11,419 nt of DNA from Thiomicrorhabdus sp034722175 (GCA_034722175.1 JAYENR010000133.1:1-11419), one strand, 5' to 3'. Shown: positions 1-6,507, counted from the stretch's first letter. Numbers and translations are program-made. The notes: generated by a model not told the origin, from the sequence alone.

Positions 1-99
1 GGAAAACGTGGTGAATAGCCAGCTATTCACTAGTTTTTCAACAAAAATCTGGTGAATTTTAACCATTTTTATTCGTGCATTCACTCGTGCAAAGGTCTC
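1..99 (-). mobile_element. MITE-like element, copy 1 (left part outside window)
   Basis: These 99 bases match 4953-5051 without gaps and differ at only three positions (31, 76 and 84), so this is a second copy of the element at 4892-5051, cut by the window start. The visible end is the terminal inverted repeat (CGTGCAAAGGTCTC, ending at 99). The copy keeps the internal hairpin at 3-37; the T at position 31 turns one G-C pair into a possible G-U wobble on one strand. No coding sequence is present. The flanking bases 100-104 (TTAAT) could be a target duplication, but the partner lies outside the window. It sits 6 bp beyond the stop codon of the response regulator at 106-759. Strand is given to match that gene and is otherwise arbitrary. 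Confidence 0.8.
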
Positions 100-105
100 T
101 TAATA

Positions 106-759
106 TTATTCAATTTCTTCTAAACGAACTTTGGTTAAACCAGACTCATTAGCATAGTTGGTGATTTCAGCTGTCGAAGTCACCCCCATTTTAGTCATTA
201 GATTTTCACGGTGCTTAGAAACGGTACGATCACTGATCTCTAACATTTCAGCAATCTCTTTCGTTTTGTAACCTTCCGCTACTAACTTCACAACCTGCTT
301 TTCACGAACCGATAACTTTTTATTATTAGAAAGCTTGTCTAGCTCTGCATCTAAAATTGGTTGGATTTCTGAATGGATAAACGTGTCACCCGTCACTACT
401 TTACGCACACCAGAAACCAACTCTTTTTGCGAAACAGATTTCATTGCAATACCGTTGACACCTAAGTCTAAAACTTCTGTCCAAACACTTGGTGTTTCTG
501 CAGCCGTTAATACAATGATTTTAGTATCAGCATAACGCTTTTTGATGTGTGAAATCGCGTTTAAACCGCTTAATTTTGGCATCGAAAGATCAAGTAAAAC
601 GACCATTGGTGATTTAGCACGCACTAACTCAAGACACTCTAAACCGTCTTCTGCTTCGCCAACCACTGAAAAATCATTTTCAGCCTGTAAGATAGATTTA
701 AATCCAGCTCTTACTAAAGCATGATCTTCTGCCAATAAAATTGTAATCTTTTCAGACAT
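106..759 (-). CDS. NarL/LuxR-family two-component response regulator
   Basis: This 217-residue protein is a cytoplasmic DNA-binding response regulator. An N-terminal receiver domain (about residues 4-122) shows the acidic pair E11/D12, the phospho-acceptor D57 in the VVLLDLSMP stretch, T85 and the conserved K107. A GerE/LuxR-type helix-turn-helix covers about 148-206, with the typical LSVREKQVVKLVAEG opening and the recognition-helix region around RTVSKHRENL. Length and order are normal for the NarL/FixJ class. It lies 61 bp downstream of a hybrid histidine kinase on the same strand, so the two are probably one operon and a cognate pair. The start is ATG with an AAGG stretch about 8 bases upstream. 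The domain layout resembles GacA/UvrY, but nothing here proves orthology and the target genes are unknown. A MITE-like repeat begins 6 bp after the stop codon. Confidence 0.93.
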   Translation of the reverse strand: MSEKITILLAEDHALVRAGFKSILQAENDFSVVGEAEDGLECLELVRAKSPMVVLLDLSMPKLSGLNAISHIKKRYADTKIIVLTAAETPSVWTEVLDLGVNGIAMKSVSQKELVSGVRKVVTGDTFIHSEIQPILDAELDKLSNNKKLSVREKQVVKLVAEGYKTKEIAEMLEISDRTVSKHRENLMTKMGVTSTAEITNYANESGLTKVRLEEIE

Positions 760-820
760 ATAGCCTTAATCCTTCTCTTAAAATAGCCGCCTCCATTGAC
801 GCACTATCTATTTATTCTTA

Positions 821-2794
821 TTAATTGCTCTCATTATCACTTTTTAACAGTGAATTCTCAAGATATTTCAACGCAATTTCTAACTTCTCAAGGCATTCAA
901 TAAGAATATTTTTATCAATCTGCTCACTTTGTAGGTTACGTTCAATGCTTCGTAACCACTCAACCCAGCGTTCTAACTGAAATACCATGCAGTTGCCTTT
1001 TACATAGTGGGCTTTAGCTTTTAATTCAACCCATTGTTGTTTATTTATTTGTTCACGCATCTCTTCTAGGTTCTGCTTTAACTCTTCTGCAAAACTTCCA
1101 ATCAACGGTTGAAACTGAGCAGGAATACTGACAATCTCATCTACAAATGCGTCCTCTTCACCGTTTTCTTGCTCTATCGGTTGCTGAACAGGTTCAATGG
1201 GTTCAACTACTTTATGATCTGATTCGGTAAGAAGTTTAATAACTTGTTCTTGACTGATCGGTTTAACAAACCATTTTTCAAAACCTAAAGACTGTAAAGT
1301 TTGACCTTTAGGAATCAATTCCTCCCCTCCACCAGCGGTAATCGCAAATACTGACTTTAACTCTTTAACTAACCCTTTCTGCCTTTTCTGATTTATCAGT
1401 TTCATCACTTCAAAACCATCCATAATCGGCATCTGAATATCTAAAAACACAAAGTCATAAATCTGTTTTTCAAACAGTTTCCAGGCCTGCTGTCCATCTG
1501 CGGCTTCCTCCACCTGACAATTCAAATCATTTAAAAAACCAGTTAACACCATGCGGTTAATTTTAGAATCATCCACCACTAACACCCGATATTGATGTTT
1601 TTTTAACTGGTCAACCTGATTTGCTACAATCTCCCCCTCTTCAGGTTCAACTTGAATTTCATCACTTGCCACCTGCAACTTAAGTGCAAACTTAAACGTC
1701 GTGCCCACCCCCATTTTAGAAGTCACAGAAATATCCCCCCCCATGACATCTACTAATTGTTTAACAACCGACAATCCTAAACCTGAACCTAAAGCGTTGG
1801 TTGAGCCTTCTGTTTTAAATTGCACAAATGGATCAAAAATTTCTTGAAGTTTTTCAGACGGAATCCCTTCCCCCGAATCGGTCACCCTAAAGTTAAACAA
1901 ATCATCCGCTTGTTGTTTTACTTCAACGGTCACCCCTCCAACACGAGTAAATTTGATTGCATTCACAATCAGGTTAATAAGAATCTGTGCTAAACGTACA
2001 CTGTCACCAAACACCCAGTCTTTCTCACCAATATAAACAAAAGAGACAAACACCTCTTTATCGGCCGCAATCGATTTGGTTAACTGCTTGACGTATTCAA
2101 AGGTTTGCTGCAAAGAGAAGCGTTTTGGATGCAAAATAATGGCATCATATTCGGTCTGTGAATAGGTGAGAATATCATTCACCAAAAAGGTCATCTGTTC
2201 GGTGGTTAAATTGATAATTTTCAAACGCTCAACCAGATAATCATTATCGGAAAACACCTGCTTTAGATGCGTCACCATGCTTTTCATCCCTAAAAGCGGC
2301 GATCTTAATTCATGACTTAACAGAGCTAAAAAACGTGACTGTTTTTGATAGGACTCTTCAATTAAGCGGTTCTGCTCTTCTAGAAAAGCCTGACGTTCAT
2401 ACACCTGCGCCAGCGAAGCACGCCCTTTTGCATCGACGATTTCACGTTCCAATAACACCATTTCTGTCACATCAATACATTCAGAAAACACCCATTTTTG
2501 GTTGTTCTCTTCATAAACTCTCATACGATGTTGAAATGAGAATTTACCTTTTTTAGTTTCATAACTGGTGACAAAACGAAGATCATTTTTAGGCTGCTGA
2601 AGCACCTCTTGCACCTTAAGTTCGATTAATGGAGACGCGTATATGCCAGTCAAATCATTGATTTTAATGATCGGATGCTCAAAAAGTGCCTGCAACGCAG
2701 TTGAACACTCTATTTCATGTGTAGGAGAACTGACAGCGCAACGCCACCACAACATATCTTCCATCACCCATGATTCAAATGCATTTGTATTCAT
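821..2794 (-). CDS. soluble hybrid histidine kinase with receiver and Hpt domains
   Basis: This 657-residue protein is a tripartite hybrid sensor kinase. Residues about 1-115 look like a PAS/PAC-type sensor; a likely coiled coil follows (112-152). The HisKA domain has phospho-accepting H161 (LSHELRSP). The HATPase domain has the N box around N278, the G1 box DSGEGI (306-311) and the G2 box GSGLGL (336-341). A receiver domain (about 402-523) has D408/D409, phospho-acceptor D452 and K511. After a Glu/Gln-rich linker, an Hpt domain (about 560-650) has H596 in the AHYVKGN motif. No transmembrane segment or signal peptide is visible, so the signal is probably intracellular. The expected relay is H161 to D452 to H596, then to D57 of the neighbouring regulator. 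Domain order resembles the BarA/ArcB class without the membrane part. The Shine-Dalgarno is weak, so a start a few codons later (M11 or M14) is possible. The ligand is unknown. Confidence 0.93.
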   Translation of the reverse strand: MNTNAFESWVMEDMLWWRCAVSSPTHEIECSTALQALFEHPIIKINDLTGIYASPLIELKVQEVLQQPKNDLRFVTSYETKKGKFSFQHRMRVYEENNQKWVFSECIDVTEMVLLEREIVDAKGRASLAQVYERQAFLEEQNRLIEESYQKQSRFLALLSHELRSPLLGMKSMVTHLKQVFSDNDYLVERLKIINLTTEQMTFLVNDILTYSQTEYDAIILHPKRFSLQQTFEYVKQLTKSIAADKEVFVSFVYIGEKDWVFGDSVRLAQILINLIVNAIKFTRVGGVTVEVKQQADDLFNFRVTDSGEGIPSEKLQEIFDPFVQFKTEGSTNALGSGLGLSVVKQLVDVMGGDISVTSKMGVGTTFKFALKLQVASDEIQVEPEEGEIVANQVDQLKKHQYRVLVVDDSKINRMVLTGFLNDLNCQVEEAADGQQAWKLFEKQIYDFVFLDIQMPIMDGFEVMKLINQKRQKGLVKELKSVFAITAGGGEELIPKGQTLQSLGFEKWFVKPISQEQVIKLLTESDHKVVEPIEPVQQPIEQENGEEDAFVDEIVSIPAQFQPLIGSFAEELKQNLEEMREQINKQQWVELKAKAHYVKGNCMVFQLERWVEWLRSIERNLQSEQIDKNILIECLEKLEIALKYLENSLLKSDNESN

Positions 2795-3016
2795 TTAATT
2801 GATCAAACCTAACTTATCTAAAATTATTACTTTCGATTTGCTTAACCTGCAAACCAATCATTCAACGTCCATTTATTAAATCCATATTAACGCAAAATTA
2901 AATGTATAACCCTTTCAATAGTCTTAAAAGTTTTCCTCATTAAACGCCCAATTTTCATTCACAATGGACTAAAATATCAGGATTATTTTTAAACTTTTAA
3001 TTCAAAACCGGACAAT
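2795..3016. other. divergent intergenic region, kinase/fumC
   Basis: This 222-bp AT-rich spacer must hold the promoters of the leftward signalling operon and rightward fumC. I found no convincing -35/-10 pair for fumC. On the minus strand, AATAAT about 18 bases after TTGCAG is a weak candidate for the kinase promoter. An 8-bp palindrome TTGATCAA (2799-2806) lies just upstream of the kinase start codon. No coding sequence is apparent. Confidence 0.4.
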
Positions 3017-4408
3017 ATGGCTAATTCAAACTACCGAATCGAAAAGGACAGCATGGGGAGCTTAGAAGTTCCTATCGATGCTCTTTATGGCGCTCAAACT
3101 CAACGTGCAATTAATAATTTTCCTATCAGTCATACCCCTATGCCTGAAAATTTTGTTAAGGCGTTGTGTTACGTGAAGTTTGCCTGTTCAGACAGCAACC
3201 AAGAACTAGGCTTATTAAGTGAAGCAAAAGCCAATGCGATACAAGAAGCCGCTGACCTCATTATTAAAGGTGCGCACCTAGACCAGTTTCCAATTGATGT
3301 ATTCCAGACAGGCTCAGGTACCAGTACCAATATGAATGCCAATGAGGTATTAGCAACCTTAGCCAAACAGGTTACTGGCGTTGATATCCACCCAAACGAT
3401 GACGTTAATATGAGCCAGAGCTCAAATGACGTCATCCCAACCGCTATCCATGTGGCAGCAGCCATTGCGCTTGAAGAGCAACTATTACCAGCCTTGCATC
3501 ACCTAGTAGAAACGCTTGAAGACAAAGAAAAAGAGTTGGCGCATGTAGTTAAAACTGGGCGTACTCACTTAATGGATGCAATGCCAGTTAAAATGAGTCA
3601 AGAGTTAGCGGGTTGGCGTCATCAGATCAGCGACAATATTGCTCGTATCAAAGACACCCAAAAACGTTTGCACAAACTACCACAAGGTGGAACCGCAGTT
3701 GGAACCGGAATCAATGCTGATCCAGAGTTTGGTCGTTTAGTTGCAGCAAACCTATGCACCATTACAGCTGTGCCATTTGAACCGATGGACAATCTGTTTA
3801 TTGGACTTAGTTGCCAAGATACCTCAGTAGAATTAAGTGGTCAGTTAAATGTATTAGCGACAAGCTTGATGAAAATTGCCAATGATCTACGCTGGATGAA
3901 CTCTGGCCCGCTTGCAGGTCTTGGCGAAATTCAACTGCCGGCACTGCAACCAGGTAGCTCAATTATGCCAGGTAAAGTCAATCCGGTTATTCCTGAAGCA
4001 GTCTGTATGGTTGCCGCACAAGTGATGGGTAATCACACCGCTATTACAGTCGGTGGTCAATCTGGAATTTTCCAGTTAAACGTGGCTTTACCAATGATCG
4101 CTTTCAATCTATTACAGAGCATTGAAATTTCAGCAAACGCCTCTGTGCAATTAGCTGATCTGGCCATTAAAGGCTTTACCGTCAACGAAGACCACTTAAA
4201 GAAAGCCTTAGACACCAACCCAATTTTAGTGACCGCACTAAATACGGTCGTGGGTTATGAAAAAGGTGCCGCGATTGCTAAAGAAGCTTACCGCAGTGGT
4301 CGTCCAGTATTAGACGTGGCATTAGAGATGACCGATCTAGATGAAGCAACCCTAAAACAGTATTTAAACCCTGCCTTGTTAACTCAAGGTGGCAATCCAA
4401 CCGTTTAA
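3017..4408 (+). CDS. fumC: class II fumarate hydratase
   Basis: Fumarase C catalyses reversible hydration of fumarate to (S)-malate in the TCA cycle, as a cytoplasmic iron-independent homotetramer. The 463-residue length is normal for the family. The superfamily signature GSSIMPGKVNP lies at 313-323 and contains the catalytic serine of the flexible loop. TGSGTSTNMNANE (98-110) is the fumarase form; aspartases usually read AGAGTSVNMN here. SQSSNDVIPTA (133-143) and TGRTHLMDAMP (180-190, with H184) complete the active site. The start ATG has only a weak Shine-Dalgarno (CCGGACA). A thioredoxin gene follows after 32 bp with no terminator between, so co-transcription is likely. The argument for fumarase over aspartase or argininosuccinate lyase rests on these motifs. 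Confidence 0.95.
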   Translation: MANSNYRIEKDSMGSLEVPIDALYGAQTQRAINNFPISHTPMPENFVKALCYVKFACSDSNQELGLLSEAKANAIQEAADLIIKGAHLDQFPIDVFQTGSGTSTNMNANEVLATLAKQVTGVDIHPNDDVNMSQSSNDVIPTAIHVAAAIALEEQLLPALHHLVETLEDKEKELAHVVKTGRTHLMDAMPVKMSQELAGWRHQISDNIARIKDTQKRLHKLPQGGTAVGTGINADPEFGRLVAANLCTITAVPFEPMDNLFIGLSCQDTSVELSGQLNVLATSLMKIANDLRWMNSGPLAGLGEIQLPALQPGSSIMPGKVNPVIPEAVCMVAAQVMGNHTAITVGGQSGIFQLNVALPMIAFNLLQSIEISANASVQLADLAIKGFTVNEDHLKKALDTNPILVTALNTVVGYEKGAAIAKEAYRSGRPVLDVALEMTDLDEATLKQYLNPALLTQGGNPTV

Positions 4409-4429
4409 CAATTTTTTAAATTAATTAAG

Positions 4430-4435
4430 AAGGAG
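4430..4435 (+). promoter_or_regulatory. strong Shine-Dalgarno of the thioredoxin gene
   Basis: AAGGAG lies 5 bases before the ATG at 4441. It is the best ribosome binding site seen in the window and fixes the start of the thioredoxin gene, suggesting efficient translation even if transcription comes from fumC. Confidence 0.75.
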
Positions 4436-4440
4436 CCAAC

Positions 4441-4815
4441 ATGGCTGTAATTAACCTAAAGACTGCTGATTTTGAAGAAACCATTGCCAACAATGACATC
4501 GTTATTTTTGACTTTTGGGCTGAATGGTGTGGTCCATGCAAGCAATTTGGACCAGTTTTTGAAGAGATTTCTGAAAAGCACCCAAACATTGCATTTGCAA
4601 AAGTAAACGTTGAAGAAGAACAAGAGTTAGCAGGTATGTTCCAAGTTCGCTCTATCCCAACTTTGGTATTCATGCGTGAAAAAATCGTGGTTTTCTCAAA
4701 CCCGGGTGCAATTCCTGGAAGTGCGTTAGAAGAAGGTATTCAGCAGTTAATTGATTTGGACATGGAAAAAGTTCATAAAGACTTAGCTGAAGCGCAACAA
4801 GAACAACAGCAGTAA
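4441..4815 (+). CDS. thioredoxin family protein
   Basis: This 124-residue protein is a cytoplasmic thiol-disulfide oxidoreductase. The active site is WCGPC (29-33) with redox cysteines C30 and C33, preceded by FDFWAEW containing a buried aspartate (D24). The cis-proline is P73 in SIPTL. There is no signal peptide, so it is not a periplasmic Dsb or TlpA type. After the thioredoxin fold (about 1-106) comes an acidic and glutamine-rich tail (about 107-124, ending EQQQ), which standard 108-residue TrxA lacks. It starts 32 bp after fumC and is followed by a hairpin terminator, so fumC and this gene probably form one transcript. Thioredoxin-fold identity is secure. Whether it is the main thioredoxin or a specialised paralogue cannot be decided, so no symbol is given. 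Confidence 0.92.
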   Translation: MAVINLKTADFEETIANNDIVIFDFWAEWCGPCKQFGPVFEEISEKHPNIAFAKVNVEEEQELAGMFQVRSIPTLVFMREKIVVFSNPGAIPGSALEEGIQQLIDLDMEKVHKDLAEAQQEQQQ

Positions 4816-4842
4816 GTTTTAACACTTAAATTAAAACTTCTT

Positions 4843-4875
4843 AAACCGAACAGGCCTGGTCAGTTCGGTTTTTTA
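4843..4875 (+). terminator. intrinsic terminator after fumC-thioredoxin
   Basis: A 9-bp perfect stem (AAACCGAAC at 4843-4851 pairing with GTTCGGTTT at 4863-4871) with an 11-base loop runs into a T-tract. It lies 27 bp after the thioredoxin stop codon. In the opposite direction the stem is followed by AAG after three Ts, so it would be weak for leftward transcription. Confidence 0.85.
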
Positions 4876-4886
4876 TATCTAGTTTT

Positions 4887-4891
4887 TAGAT
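4887..4891. repeat. left target-site duplication TAGAT
   Basis: TAGAT directly abuts the left terminal inverted repeat of the MITE-like element and is repeated exactly at 5052-5056. An alternative reading is a 3-bp AGA duplication with an element one base longer at each end, but the ends would then mismatch (T versus A). Confidence 0.75.
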
Positions 4892-4954
4892 GAGACCTTT
4901 GCACGAGTGGGGTACGAAAGAAAAAATGAGGAAAAATTTGCCTGATTGCGACGG

Positions 4955-4989
4955 AAAACGTGGTGAATAGCCAGCTATTCACCAGTTTT
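4955..4989. repeat. hairpin A inside the MITE-like element
   Basis: A 10-bp perfect stem (TGGTGAATAG with CTATTCACCA) around loop CCAG extends, past one bulged G, by five more pairs (AAAAC with GTTTT). Short T-runs follow on both strands, so it could work as a weak terminator or 3'-end hairpin in either direction. The equivalent hairpin in copy 1 is at 3-37. Confidence 0.7.
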
Positions 4990-5009
4990 TCAACAAAAAT
5001 CTGGTGAAT
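4977..5009. repeat. hairpin B, overlapping hairpin A
   Basis: ATTCACCAG (4977-4985) pairs with CTGGTGAAT (5001-5009). TTTTT (4986-4990) pairs with AAAAA (4995-4999) across a bulged T, leaving loop CAAC. It shares the ATTCACCAGTTTT segment with hairpin A, so only one of the two can form on a given strand. Confidence 0.6.
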
Positions 5010-5050
5010 TTTAACCATTTTTATTCGCGCATTCATTCGTGCAAAGGTCT

Positions 5051-5680
5051 CTAGATATATAACTCGATCGGTGGCGTTTGTGATAACCGTTTCACTAAAT
5101 CAGACAAGGTGATAATACCCAATAAGGCTTCATTACTGGTCACAATTGGTAAAGCACCAATGTCATACTCGGTTAAAGCCAGTGCGACTTCACGAATATC
5201 GGTATCTGGCTGAGTGGCAACCACTTGACTACTCATAATCTCTTCAACTTTTTCAGCACGCGCTTCTTCGATATCATTTTGATCATTCAAAATCACACGA
5301 TTTAACAGATCCGTCTTGGTAAACATTCCAACTAGGCTATTGTTCAATATTACAGGTAAGTGATGAATATCGTGTTGCTGCATAATCTTCCAAGCCTTAT
5401 GCAAGCTAGCATTTGGTTCAATCGTAAACACCGGAGTTGTCATAATTTCAAACGCTTTAACAACTAACTTACGCTCATTGGCATGTTTGACATTTTGGTA
5501 TTTTTTTAATGCCTGATCACTTTGAAAATGTGGGTTTGAGTGATCCGGCTCCAAACTCATATTCTCTAAATCGGTTTCATGAGTCGGATTAATACGTGTA
5601 GCGGGATCTACCTTTAACACAGGTAAATTTTGTGCTGCACCGATAAAACTTCGCCCTTCTGGGCTATATACAATAAACAT
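5051..5680 (-). CDS. tandem CBS-domain protein
   Basis: This protein of about 209 residues has two CBS motifs forming a Bateman module, which usually binds adenine nucleotides and acts as a regulator. CBS 1 spans about residues 76-133 (EIMTTPVFTIEP, then IHHLPVI and LVGMFTKTDLL). CBS 2 spans about 147-205 (EIMSSQVVATQP, then IGALPIV and LLGIITLSDLV). The first 70 residues (starting MFIVYSPEGRSFIG) belong to no domain I can name. No membrane segment or catalytic domain is attached. I chose the ATG at 5680, with GGAT about 8 bases upstream; a TTG at 5692 would add four residues but has no visible ribosome site. The stop codon TAG is made of two bases of the target duplication plus the terminal base of the adjacent MITE-like element. 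It diverges from a peroxiredoxin gene. Its partner is unknown. Confidence 0.88.
   Translation of the reverse strand: MFIVYSPEGRSFIGAAQNLPVLKVDPATRINPTHETDLENMSLEPDHSNPHFQSDQALKKYQNVKHANERKLVVKAFEIMTTPVFTIEPNASLHKAWKIMQQHDIHHLPVILNNSLVGMFTKTDLLNRVILNDQNDIEEARAEKVEEIMSSQVVATQPDTDIREVALALTEYDIGALPIVTSNEALLGIITLSDLVKRLSQTPPIELYI
5052..5056. repeat. right target-site duplication TAGAT
   Basis: This exact copy of 4887-4891 directly follows the terminal GGTCTC of the MITE-like element. It overlaps the stop codon and the last sense codon of the CBS-domain gene on the minus strand. Confidence 0.75.
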
Positions 5681-5726
5681 GTTTTTATCCAATAAACAAA
5701 TCTAATAAGGTTATCGGCTTAAAATA

Positions 5727-5746
5727 GTAAAAGATAAACCTTTTAC
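5727..5746. promoter_or_regulatory. operator-like inverted repeat between CBS and peroxiredoxin genes
   Basis: GTAAAAG and CTTTTAC form a perfect 7-bp inverted repeat with a 6-base spacer, 47 bp upstream of the CBS gene start and within the divergent promoter region. The symmetry fits a dimeric regulator, but it matches no binding site I can name and could be chance in AT-rich DNA. Confidence 0.3.
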
Positions 5747-5801
5747 TTACTTATCTCTACAAAACACCCTACAAATGGAAAGATTTAAAATCCCCTCACC
5801 T

Positions 5802-5831
5802 ATGGCAAGAGATCTATAAATCTACTATACT
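5802..5831 (+). promoter_or_regulatory. candidate sigma-70 promoter of peroxiredoxin gene
   Basis: ATGGCA (5802-5807, 4 of 6 to TTGACA) and TATACT (5826-5831, 5 of 6 to TATAAT) are separated by 18 bases. Transcription would begin near 5838, giving a leader of about 65 bases before the ATG. Confidence 0.45.
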
Positions 5832-5904
5832 ATTTTGGTATTTAATTAAAAAATTAATTGAGTCCTTAATCCAAAAGGCCTCTCACTAAATTAAAGGATT
5901 TAGC

Positions 5905-6507
5905 ATGACTGTACTTGTAACTAAGCCAGCACCAGATTTCACTTCTGCAGCCGTATTAGCAGACGGTTCTATCGTTGAAGATTTCAACCTAAAAAGCCAT
6001 ATCGCTGGTAAATATGCGGTTGTATTCTTCTACCCATTAGATTTCACATTCGTTTGTCCTTCTGAAATCTTAGCATTTGACCACCGTGTTGATAAGTTCA
6101 AAGAACTAGGAACAGAAGTTGTTGGTATCTCTGTTGACTCTCAGTTCACTCACAACGCATGGCGCAACACTCCTGTAAACGACGGTGGTTTAGGACCAGT
6201 TAAGTTCCCATTAGTTGCGGACTTAGGCGGCGCAATTATGGATGCTTACGGTGTACGTCACCCTGGTAACGTTGCTCTTCGTGGTGCGTTCTTAATCGAC
6301 ACTAACGGTGTGGTTCGTCACCAAGTTGTTAACGATCTTCCTCTTGGACGTAACGTTGATGAAATGGTTCGTATGGTTGAAGCACTTCAGTTCCACGAAG
6401 AAGTCGGTGAAGTTTGCCCTGCTGGTTGGAACAAAGGTGACGATGGAATGAAAGATACACCAGACGGTGTAGCTGATTACCTATCTAAGCACTCTGACGA
6501 ACTATAA
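5905..6507 (+). CDS. typical 2-Cys peroxiredoxin (AhpC/TSA, Prx1 type)
   Basis: This 200-residue cytoplasmic enzyme reduces hydrogen peroxide and organic peroxides with a catalytic cysteine. The peroxidatic C51 sits in PLDFTFVCPSE with P44 and T48, and the active-site arginine is probably R126. The resolving C171 is in GEVCPAGW, so this is a two-cysteine dimeric enzyme. A GGLG motif (94-97) marks the Prx1 class. The C-terminal tail ends DYLSKHSDEL and has no YF motif. The start ATG has AAAGGA 6 bases upstream. Codon use is strongly skewed to GTT, GGT, CGT and CTT, unlike neighbouring genes, which suggests high expression. It is flanked by a promoter candidate and a strong terminator, so it is probably monocistronic. 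Its reductant is not encoded beside it; the thioredoxin 1.1 kb upstream could serve. It may be named ahpC or tsaA elsewhere. Confidence 0.93.
   Translation: MTVLVTKPAPDFTSAAVLADGSIVEDFNLKSHIAGKYAVVFFYPLDFTFVCPSEILAFDHRVDKFKELGTEVVGISVDSQFTHNAWRNTPVNDGGLGPVKFPLVADLGGAIMDAYGVRHPGNVALRGAFLIDTNGVVRHQVVNDLPLGRNVDEMVRMVEALQFHEEVGEVCPAGWNKGDDGMKDTPDGVADYLSKHSDEL

Larger units (their letters stand above)
4892..5051 (-). mobile_element. complete 160-bp MITE-like element
   Basis: The element has inverted ends: GAGACCTTTGCACGAGTG on the left matches the complement of the right end (GAGACCTTTGCACGAATG) with one mismatch in 18. Weaker similarity continues inwards for roughly 45 bases. It is flanked by perfect 5-bp duplications (TAGAT). 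It encodes no transposase, so it would have to be moved in trans by an insertion sequence with matching ends; the parent family cannot be named from this window. The interior holds two overlapping hairpins (4955-4989 and 4977-5009). It lies between two convergent genes and its last base forms part of the stop codon of the CBS gene. Its right 99 bases recur at 1-99. Strand is given to match the adjacent CBS gene. Confidence 0.85.

Noticed and set aside
335..724. Two plus-strand open frames inside the response regulator gene
   Set aside because: They lie antisense to a well-supported gene, show no domain or ribosome site, and read as shadow frames. The same holds for the antisense frames inside fumC, the thioredoxin gene, ispA, pilD, aroG and thiL.
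2799..2806. TTGATCAA as an FNR site before the kinase gene
   Set aside because: The FNR consensus TTGAT and ATCAA half-sites need four bases between them; here the halves are fused. It is just an 8-bp palindrome.
5690..5692. TTG start for the CBS-domain protein
   Set aside because: No ribosome binding site precedes it, while an ATG four codons later has GGAT at a usable distance.
5727..5746. TyrR box between the CBS and peroxiredoxin genes
   Set aside because: The inverted repeat looks like GTAAA/TTTAC, but the spacing and outer bases do not fit TGTAAA-N6-TTTACA and neither gene belongs to aromatic metabolism.
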